Source of the DNA: Triatoma infestans
Taxonomy: Eukaryota > Arthropoda > Insecta > Hemiptera > Reduviidae
Direction: 5' to 3'
Assembly: GCA_011037195.1 (NCBI GenBank)
Contig: JAAEAF010000379.1
Coordinates: 186,001-250,000 of the forward strand
DNA length: 64,000 nt
The notes beneath the pieces were generated by a model. That model had not been told where the DNA came from, did no database searches, and was given only the letters and a program-made list of their open reading frames with translations. Made by a program: the position numbers and the translations under genes. Of the stretch, positions 22,555 through 33,942 are shown one piece after another. How positions within the stretch are numbered: position 1 is the stretch's first letter; every line of letters begins with the position of its first letter.

Positions 22555-23453
22555 CGAGGCATGTCCAGTAAGTAAGTGTACTGAGGCTCTCACGGCCGGT
22601 GGGATTTTGTTTTCGACATGTTGGCTACACTCTCGTGTAGCCTGATTCCTCCCCTCCGCAATGAGACCGGTTTGAGGTCAGTAGTTGAGAACTGTCGACG
22701 CGACAATACGTTTCGTGAAAAATGTCAATCCATCTCCCGCCAAGTTGAATCGAGTGGAGGCGGGGCAAGAATTTTTGAGACGCTACAAACTCCATGGAGA
22801 TGAATTTCTCCGCTCCATCATTACTGGAGATGAAACTTGGGTTGCACACTACACACCTGAAACCAAAAGGCAGTCTCAACAGTGGCGTCACAACTCTTCA
22901 CCCTCCGCCAAAAAGTTCAAAACCACAATTTCAGCCAAGAAAATCATGGCATCCGTGTTTTGGGACTGTCAAGGCATAATTTTAATTGAATATATGCCTC
23001 AAGGGGGAGGCCATCAACTCTGCAAGATACTGTGAGACCCTAAAAAAATTTCGGAGGGCGATTCAGAACAAAAGGACAAAGGGAGTCTGCCTGCTGCACG
23101 ACAATGCCAGACCACACACGGCCAACGCCATGAAGGAACTGCTTGCCTCGTGCATTCCGCGCATTCCCCTGACGTAGCACCTTCAGATTACTATCTCTTT
23201 ACCTTTCTGAAGCTGCACATGGGTGGAAAAAGCTTTTCAACCGACGAGGAGGTGAAGCGGGTTGGCGGGAAACTACTTCGTGGAAGGCATCAAAAAATTA
23301 ATACCCCGGTTCACCACCTGCATTGAGAGGAATGGTGACTATGTCGAAAATTAGCTTACATATATACTAATGTAACCAGGTAATTTTTTTGTTCAAATAA
23401 AAATTTTTGTAACCTACAAAAATTCAGTACACTTACTTACAGGACATGCCTCT
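22555..23453 (+). mobile_element. Mariner-like DNA transposon, internally deleted
   Basis: 899 bp between TA target duplications (22553-22554 and 23454-23455). The terminal inverted repeats start CGAGGCATGTCCAGTAAGTA on the left and AGAGGCATGTCCTGTAAGTA on the right, and match over about 31 bp with two differences. Full mariners are about 1.3 kb, so roughly 0.4 kb is gone, chiefly the part encoding the DNA-binding N-terminus. Confidence 0.92.
22685..23352 (+). pseudogene. Mariner transposase remnant
   Basis: DDE/D transposase that would cut and rejoin DNA at the element's TIRs. Seen: 'KLNRVEAGQEFLRRY', 'SIITGDETWVAHYTPETKR' (first catalytic Asp in GDETW), 'SAKKIMASVFWD', 'LLHDNARPHTANAMKEL' (second Asp) and, after a frame change, 'PDVAPSDYYLF' (third Asp). 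The last two Asp codons are 86 bases apart. The D34D spacing needs 105, so about 19 bases are lost. The paired helix-turn-helix N-terminus (some 120 residues) is deleted. It cannot be active, but the TIRs could be used by a related enzyme. Confidence 0.9.
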
Positions 23454-23835
23454 TATTTACAATATCAACTCTTGCTTCAAAAATGTATATTTTTATGAGC
23501 AATAAAACAATTCCATTTAATTGAAAATACTGGTCATTGATGGTGTGAAGTTGATCTACGCGGTAATGAGATATTCATGTTTACAAAACTGTAAACTACA
23601 ATCGGAATAATATACTTTGAAGTTTTATTCCACTATTTGAATTTTTTTTTTTTTATTATGTTAAATTATTCAAAATATATCTAATACTCTGGCTAACATA
23701 CTGTTTCTTTCCCTTTCATGAATCGGATATTCACCATTATTCAGAATTATTTGGTAATACAAAAAAATCTGGTGTAAAACACTTCAACTTTTCGTAATTG
23801 CTGTTATTCTTATTCAAAAACACTTGAATTTCCGT

Positions 23836-23905
23836 GTTCAGACCGCGTCAGTGGTTTGCGAGAAACCAACGTTTCGCCCATATTTTCGGGATCTTTTCAT
23901 CTTTA
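23836..23905 (-). repeat. Element with GAAAC/CGCCCATATT motif (hammerhead-like class, degenerate)
   Basis: Plus strand reads GAGAAACCAACGTTTCGCCC then ATATTTTCGGGATC. On the minus strand, GATCCCG...GGGC forms a stem-loop before GAAACGTTGGTTTC. The box before the stem has decayed to AUGAAAAGA. Similar sequence occurs at 28.2 and 63.7 kb. Confidence 0.45.
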
Positions 23906-24039
23906 AACCTGGAAACTCGAGTGTTTTTTATAAAAATGGCCGCGGAAACCTAAAAGAACACAATTCTAACTGATGAATAATTTTTTTAAACTTGGATATT
24001 CATTCACTTGATATTCATTTTCTCCTGTATGTATATATA

Positions 24040-24054
24040 TAGAGAGAGAGAGAG
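24040..24054. repeat. (GA)n microsatellite
   Basis: A short GA run preceded by a TA run, at the end of a 0.5-kb AT-rich stretch without genes. Confidence 0.8.
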
Positions 24055-25079
24055 GTGGCAGAGGTACTTGGATGCCAAACGTTAGTAGGTAGTCACTCTA
24101 CGCAAATAAATACGTTCGCATGGATAAATATATTGAAGCCAGTATGTACTGGTTTTTGTTTTTTAAAACATATGAAATTTCTGCTACAGTCAATGAAGTC
24201 TTCCTTCTGGTATATCTTTCCCGTTATTCTAATATCTGTCGGTTTCTTTTAGTTTGCTGCCCGATGGCCTAAGCATCATTCTGATCCGTGATGAAACCCT
24301 TCTTTTATGGACAAAAAAATTAATAGAGTAAACGATCTGCTTTGACAATATTGCCCGTTTTGTACAAACGCAAGGTGCTCTGCTCTCGACCTTGGTACCT
24401 TTTGGTCGCACCACCTTCTCTGATCCATCTGTCCAGAAGATTAAGGTTATCTCCAAAATCATCCCTTTTTTCCACATAAAAACTGCTCACTTTTATTTGG
24501 AACATTTAGAAAATCAAATATGGAGATGTTCTTGAAGAACACCGAGAAGATAAATTTCAAAGCGGCAACCAAATTAAATATTTTATTTGTACTTTTATCC
24601 ACCCCTGATATAGTAAGTTATAATCATTATTATGTTGACAATAAAAAATAATGATTTTTATTGAAATATGATTGCTGGAATTTTGGAATTAGAAGTTAGT
24701 TTCATTGTTTCACACCAGAGTTTTCTTTACAAAATCCGTTCCTTATCTCTCACCACATCAAATAAAGGTTGAAAGTATCAACGAATAAATCTTAGAGCTT
24801 TGCCTAGAAAACAAAGAGAAAAGGGAAAAGAATTACAAGCAGAGTGCCTATGCTTCTTACTGACTGACAGACACAAACAAAGAAGAAAAAAAAAGGCCCC
24901 AGAAAGTGCTTTGTTTCTCCAGTCAGCATTCCTTGTTTATATAGTGTTAAAGAAGAGAGTACGTAAATAGCTTTTTCAAGAAATACTGTAAAGATTTGGG
25001 GGGGAAAGAAAACAATCTCAAAACCAAAATATGTTGAGTAGATTTTGCATGTTTGTTGCATTGTGAAATAAAAATCACA
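24055..25079. other. No gene recognised
   Basis: Overlapping minus-strand frames (24229-24505; 24804-25061) of 61-85 codons show no known motif. The second is merely Phe/Val-rich. Confidence 0.4.
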
Positions 25080-25290
25080 ACCTGGACCATGTAACTATTT
25101 TTACTTTCTCTCATGGCTGTAAGAGAAATTATTATGCTAAATTTTTGGAAATGAATTTTCTTCAGAAGTACGTTGTTTGAGGTTCCCTGAGGAAGAAAAA
25201 AATCTTCATAGGCTAGATCTGTCTGTATACGATTGCGAGAAAAATATCTTCTTTTTCTCCTTCTATCAGGGTGTTTCCCTAAACAGAGTT
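25080..25290 (-). repeat. Repeat X, end module
   Basis: 'TTTTTACTTTCTCTCATGGC' followed by a decayed end module and 'CCCTAAACAGAGTTCC' near 25275. Order agrees with a minus-strand copy, badly diverged and split by the next fragment. Confidence 0.45.
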
Positions 25291-25314
25291 CCTTACATCA
25301 AGTGGTCAAATATT

Positions 25315-25402
25315 CCTATCCTAGGCGTCGGTCTCACACAGGCCTAGCGCTGTCATGACCTCTGTCACCTGCGTATTCCAGCTTTTCTGCGGCCTTCCTC
25401 TT
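25315..25402 (-). pseudogene. Non-LTR retrotransposon C-terminal scrap
   Basis: Minus-strand reading gives GRPQKSWNTQVTEVMTALGL followed by CETDA and a stop. The 'GRP.K.W..QV.E......GL.E.DA.DR' block is the tail of many CR1/RTE-like ORF2 proteins. It is embedded in a repeat X copy, so it probably inserted there. Under 90 bases survive. Confidence 0.5.
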
Positions 25403-25599
25403 TTTTTTGAAGATTTTTGGCAGGTTGCCAGTTTAGGGTTTTTTTCGAAGGCGCAAAACTGGATCATTCAAACAAAGGACAAGGCTGTACCACACTGTAC
25501 ACTCCTTTCACTAATCCCATCTATAATGGAATGTTTCACGTCGGCGATTTCCCTTATAGACAACATTTGAGACTCTGTCAATTTCATGTATGCTCTACT

Positions 25600-26170
25600 A
25601 ACCTGATAATAAAATTTTGGTCAAAAGAGGTCAACCGGAAATACCTCTTTACTGAATGGAAGATTTTTTTTTAATTCTTTTTCTGCGATTTCTCGATATC
25701 CCTTCAACGATTTTCTTTAAACTTGATATATCAACTACACATACAGTTAGCTAGAACTTTTATTTGAAACATTTCTATCGGAAAAATGTTAGGGGAGGTT
25801 TTTGGGAGAGGGGTGGAATTCTGCCATCTCTAAAGTGCTATTTTAATTTATTATACGATATTATTATCCTATATAATATTAATTTGACTTAAATATGTGG
25901 TCAAAATTCATAGTTTGAAGAAAATCGGCTGAATACCAAAGGTGCGATTTTACTGAACATTCTTTCAGGTTCTACGATTTTCTCCATAAAAACATTGGCA
26001 AGTTTCATTCAAGATGATATACCAACTACATCACTAACAGACCTATCACTTCTGTATGAGAGTTTTTCCAAGAAAATTCATTTAAGAGGGGGAGGAGGTT
26101 AGTGTGGAGGATGAGGTTGTGCTTCCTCGAAAAAGTCATTTACAGTATAGATCCTTCCATTCGGGTAAAT
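25600..26170 (-). repeat. Repeat X, two modules in tandem
   Basis: The block 'TTTCTTTAAACTTGATATAT', CAACTACACATAC, GGGAGAGGGGTGG, TATTATCCTATATAATATTA occurs once (25690-25900). A second, more diverged round follows at 25970-26170, with ATATACCAACTACATC and GGGGGAGGAGG. Repeat X is therefore modular. Confidence 0.75.
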
Positions 26171-26639
26171 TGAAGATTAGAAATGTTACCAAATATCTAG
26201 TGATAATTACCTGTATGTTTGTAGAAAATTATTTGATTGTAACTATGTAAAGTGCCGTTTCATATCAGATTTTTTACTTTTTTATTTCAAGAAAATATAT
26301 ATATATATAATTAAGAAAAAGCTTTTGAATTTATATTTTTACTAACAACAAAAAAATTTATTAAAAATATTAACAAGTGTTTGTGAGAGCAAGAAAAATA
26401 AATTAAATTTATAGATGGAAGACAAACTGGCAGATAGAAGAGAACAAAATTAATAGTGGTGGTGCAAAGATGTGTGTGGAGCGAGCCATGTGTAAGCGAC
26501 AAGTTTATTGCATTGCTTTGACATTTCTGACATAGAAAGCGGTGAGGTGTTCCAGCTGATGATTGTTAGGTTTGCCGGTTATGTAGATGTAGACGCTACC
26601 TACGGATAATGAAAATTAATATAAAGTTTTTTCCGAAGA

Positions 26640-26800
26640 TTTCTTTTACTTTCTCTTATCAGAGATATTTTCTGTGATAGACTGCTTCATTTTGTGGTCA
26701 TCGATCGGTTTCGAGCATTCGCACATCATCACGATATCTGTGGCAACAGACTTGCACAAATCAAGATCAGTTTATTCACTTCATTCATTCATTCACCGCC
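26640..26800. repeat. Dispersed repeat Y copy with degenerate hammerhead-like core
   Basis: 'CTGCTTCATTTTGTGGTCAT' then CGATCGGTTTCGAGC and 'CAGACTTGCACAAATCA' match 4580-4670. On the minus strand the first box is GUGAUGA (C3 changed to G) and the GUC triplet has become AUC, so this copy should be inactive. It is preceded by the repeat X end TTTACTTTCTCTTA. Confidence 0.6.
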
Positions 26801-27130
26801 CAAGCAGTGTGAGGTTTTACTTTGTAAAGGTCTGGATCATCACCACATCCCGATCACGAACTAAATCCCGTCATTTCTTCCATCCTCTCTTCCTCGGCAC
26901 CTCCTGGAATCCATTCTCCCATTTCAGTATTGGCCTACATCTTCCTCCTGCCTGCGACCCACATACATCCCTGGCGGTACTACCGGGAACCATCGGCAGT
27001 ACATACCCAAAACATCGTAGCTTTCCACTAATAATGGTTTTTCTCTACTACTTTTTCGGTAAGTTGTATATCCAGATTGGAACTTGAGCGCGAACTTCTT
27101 GTCGCTTTACCTATCACTTTCCTCAAATAT
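26801..27130. other. Unassigned GC-richer stretch
   Basis: Minus-strand reading contains KWENGFQEVPRKRGW and RDLVRDRD, which might be another non-LTR tail. There are too few matching positions to call it. Confidence 0.25.
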
Positions 27131-27159
27131 CTATCTCATCTTATTTGATCATTTTTCAA

Positions 27160-27665
27160 CAAAAATTGATTTTTGGAAGGTCCTGGGAAAGCAGCGATTT
27201 TAAAAATTTCTTCTGGAAGTAACCACTTTACAGATTGTAGATCTTCAAGATGTAACCTAAATTAAAACACTGCGAAAAAATATGAAATCTGATGAAAAGC
27301 GATTATAACTGGAATTGCAACACTTAGTCTAATGAAAATCGTTGGACACGTTTTTAAGAAAATCGCGAAAAACTGGAAAATCCATTCAGTAAAGTGGTAT
27401 TTCCAGTTGAGTAATTTTGACAGGTAAGTTCCTGTCGGATCCCATGGTGACATCCACACGGAATGTCATATTTGAACTTTCTGTGATTTTTCATTTTTGA
27501 GCTATGCTGTTCACATACGTTCACCCCCACACACACAAACCATTTTCTAAAAACCACTTATTTGGACTCAGAGGACTTCGAAAGTGTATTTCCGGTGAAA
27601 ACTCGACATCGAAAATTTGAACGATTACAATTCTTCTTTTTAACAGTAGTTAGAGAAAGCAAAAA
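27160..27665 (+). repeat. Repeat X, second half
   Basis: Well preserved: 'AGTAAAGTGGTATTTCCAGT', 'GTCGGATCCCATGGTGACAT', 'CATTTTTGAGCTATGCTGTT', a short CA run (27528-27538), 'CATTTTCTAAAAACCACTTA', 'GTATTTCCGGTGAAAACTCG' and TAGAGAAAGC. Confidence 0.9.
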
Positions 27666-28184
27666 TGGGAAATTGCCAGCTATTTTATATCCTTTTATTA
27701 AAATAAGGTAAATGGAAATCCGTTGTCTCTTTACATTCATTTCAACATTATAATATTGACTTACCTACATTATGTAAGTATATACTTTTCTTTTCACATT
27801 GTGAATCAGTCGAAATGGAATTTAATGTGATCTAATATGTAGCTGTCTGTAGATTATATTACAACTCATTTGTTCCATTAATTACATTTCCTTCACAATC
27901 ATTAATTTCCTAATTTACCCTAATTTATCTTAACTGTGAAAAACAATACCTTGTTTGGTACTAATTAAAATTCAATAGGAATCAGAAAAAATAACATCGA
28001 ATATCACGTAATTAATGTCATTATTGATTTGTTTCCTACAATTTAATTATACCTATAGTTTTTCTCTCTCTCTTGGTAGTACTCCTACAACGAGCGAATT
28101 TATTATCTAAATGTTCCATTAAAAATATTACATGCAATTAATTACATCTGATAATATTTGAAGGCAATATAAATAATGATTTTT
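27666..28184. other. No gene recognised
   Basis: AT-rich, low complexity, no coding signal. Confidence 0.5.
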
Positions 28185-28300
28185 TTAGATTTCCGCGGTT
28201 ATTTTCATCAAAAACAGTTGAGTTTCCAGGTGGAGACCGCGACAGTGGTTTGTTATAGACCGACTTTTCGCCCATATTACGATATGCTTACCCATTTTAT
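28185..28300. repeat. Element related to the 23.8- and 63.7-kb motif
   Basis: GAGACCGCGACAGTGGTTTG and TTTTCGCCCATATTACGATA match the arms at 23840-23890 and 63730-63780. The GAAAC core has changed to GAAAA. Confidence 0.5.
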
Positions 28301-28394
28301 TCCCATAGGAGGCGAACGCGGCTCTGGTATCTACAAGTCACTGGCAAGCAACTAATGACTTGAACTGCTTTTTGAGACCATTGAAAAATGGCTC

Positions 28395-28760
28395 CTAAGA
28401 GTTAAAGTACCTCTTCCCAATACAGGGGCAATGTGCTGAGTTTGGGGTACGCCAGGTTACTCTTGGAGGACCCGTTATGCTCTCGCGCCCTGAACTTTTT
28501 TTCGGCTTGGCCTCCTTAGAAAACATTACCAAGAAATGGACACTTAGCAGATCATCTTCGGGCGATTTTTCGCTATTTTTCAAGTTTAGTGCTGGATTTC
28601 TTGTGTCAAACTTGGAAACGGTATTTTTCGACATTAAACCTATCCCTGACTCTTTGTGTTTGGGCGACTTTCCTAATCCCAACCTAGTTTCCTCATTCGT
28701 CCCAACTACGCACCGGAGGATTCTTTTCTCGAATTCATAGAGTGTCATTTGTAATGACAA
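28395..28760 (-). CDS. Unidentified 121-codon open frame
   Basis: Opens with MSLQMTLYEFEKRILR and is rich in Ser, Lys and Arg (LNLKNSEKSPEDDLL; FSKEAKPKKSSGRE). GC is above the local level. No domain is recognisable, no splice context is clear, and an 87-codon frame lies on the other strand. It sits just beside the motif at 28185-28300 and might be a decayed gag-like piece. I do not claim that it is expressed. Confidence 0.2.
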   Translation of the reverse strand: MSLQMTLYEFEKRILRCVVGTNEETRLGLGKSPKHKESGIGLMSKNTVSKFDTRNPALNLKNSEKSPEDDLLSVHFLVMFSKEAKPKKSSGRESITGPPRVTWRTPNSAHCPCIGKRYFNS

Positions 28761-28780
28761 CTATTTCCCGAGAGTGGCAG

Positions 28781-28797
28781 AGAGAGAGAGAGAGAGC
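28781..28797. repeat. (GA)n microsatellite
   Basis: About eight GA units. The next 450 bases hold no recognised gene. Confidence 0.85.
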
Positions 28798-29252
28798 ATC
28801 CATAAATTTCCCCTGCGGGTTATGGGGCTTTTGGTCATCGACCGTGAATTAGAGGTGTTAACCACAATTCCTTACCTTTTTGTCCATAGATATCGCTGTT
28901 GTTCCATATGTAGGCGAGACGGCCAAAAAGGCTCTGGCAAATGACTCATTAATGGGACAGGGCTGATGTAAGAGTGTACTCAGGGAACACAGTGGCCTAC
29001 GAGGCCTTAGTGCATCTACATACTTGGGAGGCGCCGAGTTCTAGAATAGAACAGAATGTTTTTTGCTTTGATTGAACATCGCTTCTATCAAATTCATTTC
29101 AAAGTTCAAGATGCTTTGTTCGACTTGTAACCATTACAGATTCTACGCTTAAAGCCGACTGTATTCAATCTACAATACACAATAGATCTTGCAGGGTCAT
29201 AGGTGGATTGGGATTTTATAGGTACTATGTCTACAAGCAATCAAACATACTA

Positions 29253-29257
<5 letters not shown>

Positions 29258-29292
<35 letters not shown>
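29258..29292. repeat. Compound (GT)n(GA)n microsatellite
   Basis: Roughly 6 GT units followed by 11 GA units. Unlike most dinucleotide runs here, it is not inside a recognisable repeat X. Confidence 0.85.
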
Positions 29293-29814
29293 CTGTCTGT
29301 GTGAGACTGTTGAATGATGAACTTGAGTTTACCTAAGCTAGAATGTCTGTACACTCGTGTGTATTGAATGTTGAGAGACGTCAGTACATGTTGATCGTGT
29401 AGTGAGGGTGGGACAAATATCCCTCTCAACCCTATATAAAATATTAACAAATTATTGGTGATAAAGGTAGATTAACTTTCAGCAACTTACCAACTTTGAT
29501 AATTTTAAAAATCGTGTTATTAAAAAAAGAAAAGAACAACTTTGTAATAATTTTGTATAAAAATTAAAGAATTTTTACTTGATTAATTGTAGAATGTTTA
29601 AGTCCGCCCACTTTACATCGCGTCCATTCTTGGAAAAAAAGCTAGTATAATTGAAATAAAAATTTAAAAATATCCGAGAAGAAAAAATAAAATTCTATTT
29701 TGAGATAAACGGTAGAAAATTGGTGAGAGAGAGAGAAACAGAAGAAAATAGAAGAGAGAAAATAAAAAAAGAAAACTCGGAAAAATTACTTAAATGACTT
29801 TGTTCTACGGAAAA

Positions 29815-30046
29815 TTCATTTATTCTACATTAGTTTTATTTGCTTCTGAAAGAAGCCGTTTCACAAAGGTTGGAATATGTGTTTCCAAGGGAATATATGC
29901 ATGTTTTAGAGTAAGGAAGAAGTATTTTTAGAGAATTGTTCATACGTTGTTATTGTGTGTGTGTGGGTGAGCAGCATAACGCAAAAACAAAACAAATAAT
30001 TACAGGAGTTCAAATTTTTATATTCCGTTCGGGTATCTTGGGACGG
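29815..30046 (-). repeat. Repeat X, minus-strand copy with (GT)n
   Basis: CTACGGAAAATTC, AAGGAAGAAGTATTTTTAGA, GT run (29953-29965), 'GAGCAGCATAACGCAAAAAC' and 'TATTCCGTTCGGGTATC' follow the reverse of the repeat X order. Confidence 0.65.
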
Positions 30047-30556
30047 GGGCCAGCTCAGGTAGGTTTCGGGACAAAATCTATGTACCAGAATTCAGTATGG
30101 TGTTATGCTATGATGGAAACACCACTCGTCAAAAATATATATGTTCACGGAGGGGGAACATTGCAGGACTGTTCATTTGTCTTAAAACAAGGTTCAAACT
30201 GGAAAGACTGTCATATAGGTATCTCTGTGAATAAACTGTACAGCGGACAGAAAAAAAATACATGATCTAAGTTTCTAGTGAATCTAAATTACATGACTTA
30301 CATTTGTCTGTAAAATTTATATATGTTTAGTTTTATTGAAATAAAAAGTGCATTCATTTATAGAAGAAATACGGAGTTGGCTAAAAATTCCAAGTATGTG
30401 GAAGGATGAATCTAAATGTAAATATGATTGAATTCCATAAAAACTTACTGATATAGATTAGTGTATGATGTATTTTGTAATCTAGACAAATCCAGATCAA
30501 TCAAAGTTTTCAATTTTTTGTAGTATTTATTTTATAAATTTAGTAATTTGACTTAC

Positions 30557-31264
30557 ATCTTGAGATTGCCACAAAAAGTCATAGCTTGTCTCAGAAATTA
30601 ACTGCTTTAATTGTTCCGCCCAATTATACCGTAAATCTCGCCATGTTTCTCTAAAAACAATAACCTGTTAAAACAAAGTTTTGGCAACCTGTTTTTATTC
30701 ATATTTAATATTTTTATCCACCAATTAAGAGGGACTTTAAATACATTAAAATTTAATTTAATTCTTGCAATTTCTAGAGGTAAGATATAGTTTGGAGTCT
30801 TTCTTGGCCATTCCAGAGCAGAATTGAAAAATTTTCAATTTTCGATTGCACAATCTCAATGTCATCTGTTTATCTAAAGGCTCAGGTTTCACAACAGTAT
30901 AATAAAATGGACTTAACAATTGAGTCAAATAATTTATTCTGGGTTTTTTTAAATATATTTTTTACTACTCCAAAAATGCTACAGTGCCTGTACCACATAC
31001 TGACCATATCTTAAGAAGCAAAACTAAAAAGACCAGAGTTAGAGAATATTAATCTTAAATAGCGAAATGAATTAAGAACTCTCTAATTTTCTTTGAGCGT
31101 CCTGTATTTGACAAAAGCACAGTATCTTGTATAAACAATAGAGATGTTAACCCATTTTCACAATCTATACTAACTGTGTCACAATTATTAAATAATAAAA
31201 CATTATCCAAATTTTTTAGAAAGATCGAGTACAGCGTTTGTGATATTGTATCGCCTTGCAGCAA
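30557..31264 (-). pseudogene. Degenerate non-LTR reverse transcriptase with C-terminal region
   Basis: The minus-strand frame starts 'LQGDTISQTLYSIFL' (RT motif B, normally QG..LSP.LF). 'LTSLLFIQDTVLLS' follows (motif C, with both catalytic Asp of .ADD reduced to QD). Further 3', 30600-30850 has an open frame 'ALEWPRKTPNYILPLEIARI', then 'WWIKILNMNKNRLPKLCF'. After a frame change comes 'YNWAEQLKQLISE'. These look like the conserved tail beyond the RT palm. Motif C is destroyed and stops are frequent. The element differs from the Jockey, B, C and D families of the window. Confidence 0.6.
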
Positions 31265-32194
31265 TCCTTAAACTGAATTCAGTCTAAAAACCTTTCAACA
31301 TTGTTAACCTGATATTTTATAGATAAGCAAACAGAAATGCTGTTTTCGGTTTAATTAATTATATTGCTGACGTTTTATATATCCAAGGGCTTGGGAGAAA
31401 TAGAAAGGCGGCCAAAGAACCACATTGGCTGGTTTTTACAACCTGTTGGACAATTATTTTTCTTGGAAGAAATTTGAAGATGCGAGAGAAAAATATTCAA
31501 CTTGATAGCCCCGGAAACAGCATTATTATGTGTGCAAAAATGAACTTTTCAAACGTTGGGTTCGTATCAAAAGGAAACAGAATTTTTTACTGCCGCCTCA
31601 AGTTGTAAAAGTGTTGGGCGAGTTGAGCGCTTCGATCGCTTCCATTTCTCGCCGTATCCACAGTGAAACTCTTATTAACAAAAAAAATGATAATAATAAT
31701 AAAAGTATTTTTTTATTATAATAAGATGGCCGCTTTTACTTTAAGATGTTACCGGGCTAAAGATGGTGGGAAAAAAACACTTATCCATGGCAGTGAGAGA
31801 TGGAAGATCAGGTTTAGATGGGTTGGAAGGAAAGAGTAGTTAGGTTGACCGAGAGAAACAGATAAGAAAAGTGTGAACACTATGAAAGAGAAAGAAACCA
31901 GAAGCAGAGTCCTGTCACTATGAACTGGAAAAGTTTCTTTTTTCTTTCTTTGTACTTCCCACGATTTTCCCTTGATGACACCAACTTTTGTATTTTCTCT
32001 GGCACACCACATCCACATACACACATTTAGACAGGTATACAGACAATTTCCCAACAAAAACAGATACAGATCAAAATGTCAAAACAATGACAGTCTGCAG
32101 TTTTTCTCCGCTTTATTATTATTATTATTGTCTCATTATATTATTGTCTTATAATATATAATCTTACTGTTATTCTAAGAGGAAATCATTACGA
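31265..32194. other. No gene recognised
   Basis: AT-rich. A 102-codon minus frame (31749-32057) is hydrophobic at its centre but has no homology signal that I can see. Confidence 0.4.
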
Positions 32195-32465
32195 AGGAGT
32201 CAAGTTTTCGAAAATGATTTTTCACAGGAGATACAGGTTAAGAGGTTCCTAGAATACGAAAAAAAATACATGTAGCGAATAGTGTGTATTGCGCTGTGTA
32301 GAAAATATCTTAAAAAACGAAAATAATAGGCGGGAAGCTGAAACTTGTCAATGGTTAAAAACCACCAACCGGAAATACTCAAGACAACTGATTTTTTTTT
32401 TTCTAGTTTTTCGTGATTTTCACGAAAACTGCTCCAACGATTTACTTTAAACTTGAAATGCTTAC
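32195..32465 (-). repeat. Repeat X, minus-strand copy
   Basis: 'GTCAAGTTTTCGAAAATGAT', then AAATATCTTAAAAAACGAAA, 'CCACCAACCGGAAATACTCA' and 'GCTCCAACGATTTACTTTAA' follow repeat X backwards. The TG run is shortened to GTGTGTATTG. Confidence 0.65.
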
Positions 32466-32829
32466 TGAACAGATTTAAACGTATTTTAAGTAAATTGATA
32501 TGATGGCTTCAAGAGAAAGCCCTTTGAAAGTTTCATTCCAGATTTTTCTTTTATTTTTTGTTCTTCCATCAGTGGTTTTGGGGAAATTTATTTTCATGTG
32601 ATGTGGTCAACGACTCCACACACACATTTTCATGTGTTGATGTGGTCGACAAATCAAATTTTAATTAATGTTATAGATCTCTTACTACAGCTAATACAAT
32701 GATAAAATTAACCTATTTTCTTCATCATTTTCCTAACAAAAATATACTGATTACATTGTAGTCTAGAAGTCCGTGTTAATAACACAAGATAATCCAACAC
32801 TATTTAAAATATAATGTCACAGATTCCTC
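32466..32829. other. No gene recognised; short direct repeat
   Basis: CATTTTCATGTG...ATGTGGTC occurs twice within 32590-32655, a local duplication of about 40 bases. No coding signal. Confidence 0.45.
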
Positions 32830-33300
32830 AGAATCCCCTGAATTCAATATTTTTCTGAAAAACGTTTCAAATAATAAAATGATATATTTATATCTGTACA
32901 GTTATAAATGAGTTTTCAAAAAATTTGTAGAAGTTTTTGAGAAAATTCCACAAAATGTCAAAAGTCTATTTTGTAAAGTTGGCTGGTTTGGTTGCCAGCT
33001 GATTTTCTTCAAATTTAAAGTTCTAGCAATATTTGTATTGTATTCCAAGTAAATGGTGCTACAACTGTACTGAGGCGGTACTTTAGAGGAAAGCTTAACC
33101 TTTAGAGGAATTCCGCCAGGACTCCCCCAAATTATCACTTTTTCTGAAAAAAAAAGTTCAAATAAACGACACACAGTTTCAAAAAATCGCGTGTCATTTT
33201 CGTGCCAGATCCCACGGTAGTACCTAAACAAATATTACCAAGTTTGACCTTCCTGCAATTTTTCTTTTTTGAGATCTTTAGTCCACACACAGCAGTCTGA
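32830..33300 (+). repeat. Repeat X, scrambled copy
   Basis: 'GATTTTCTTCAAATTTAAAG', 'GTCATTTTCGTGCCAGATCC', 'CACGGTAGTACCTAAACAAA' and 'TTGAGATCTTTAGTCCACAC' are repeat X modules with losses between them. Confidence 0.65.
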
Positions 33301-33942
33301 GAATGTGAAAAAGAAAATAGTTGACTAGTTTAAAAACAATATTCAATAAACCCAGACTAAACAATGAATAAACTAAGAAACTTTAAATCTTCTGTACAAA
33401 ACTTTAATGGTTGGAAGTCAAAATTAATATATTTAATTTCTTCTGCAGTGTGTACCTAAATTGTAATTTAAACCTTTTCTTGAATATAGGATTCGGTCAA
33501 GTTTATATACTATAACATAAATTTAGAAACAGATATCTAAATGTTAATCAACCCTTTATCTGAATCTTACATTTAGCGTTGGCAAGTGAGGTAGAGCTGG
33601 CGGAGAGTAAGTGTTGTTCCCATTGGCCAGCGATAAGAGCTGAGCTGATAAGATAGCGACCAGTCGGACAGCTGCTCACTAGAGTGTGCCAGCAAGCCTT
33701 CCTACCTTGTACTGACATAGATTTCACTTGCCAACTAATGCCTAAATTAGAGTAACATAGTAACTCGGATTTTATCGAATGTGTTATATCCACAGATTTA
33801 TAACGAATTTTATAAAAGAAGGGTATTTATCAATAGTCACATATTTCTTACTGTCCAATGACTGTCCGATTAAAAATTAATTTACAAAGTCCAAAACAAG
33901 CTCAATTTGTCAATAGATCTCTATGCATTAACATTGTTTAGA
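33301..33942. other. No gene recognised
   Basis: AT-rich except for a GC-richer patch at 33575-33740, which carries an 81-codon minus frame without known motifs. Confidence 0.4.

Noticed and set aside
24804..25061. Hydrophobic 85-codon frame resembling a membrane protein
   Set aside because: T-rich DNA read on the minus strand yields Phe/Leu/Val runs by chance. No initiation or family signal.
30557..30664. A 108-bp, 36-codon minus-strand 'exon' with perfect-looking acceptor (TTTTAACAG) and donor (GTAAGT)
   Set aside because: The stretch just upstream, in another frame, reads through the supposed acceptor as RT tail sequence, and an RT motif B/C fragment lies 0.4 kb upstream. A decayed retrotransposon with a frameshift explains both.
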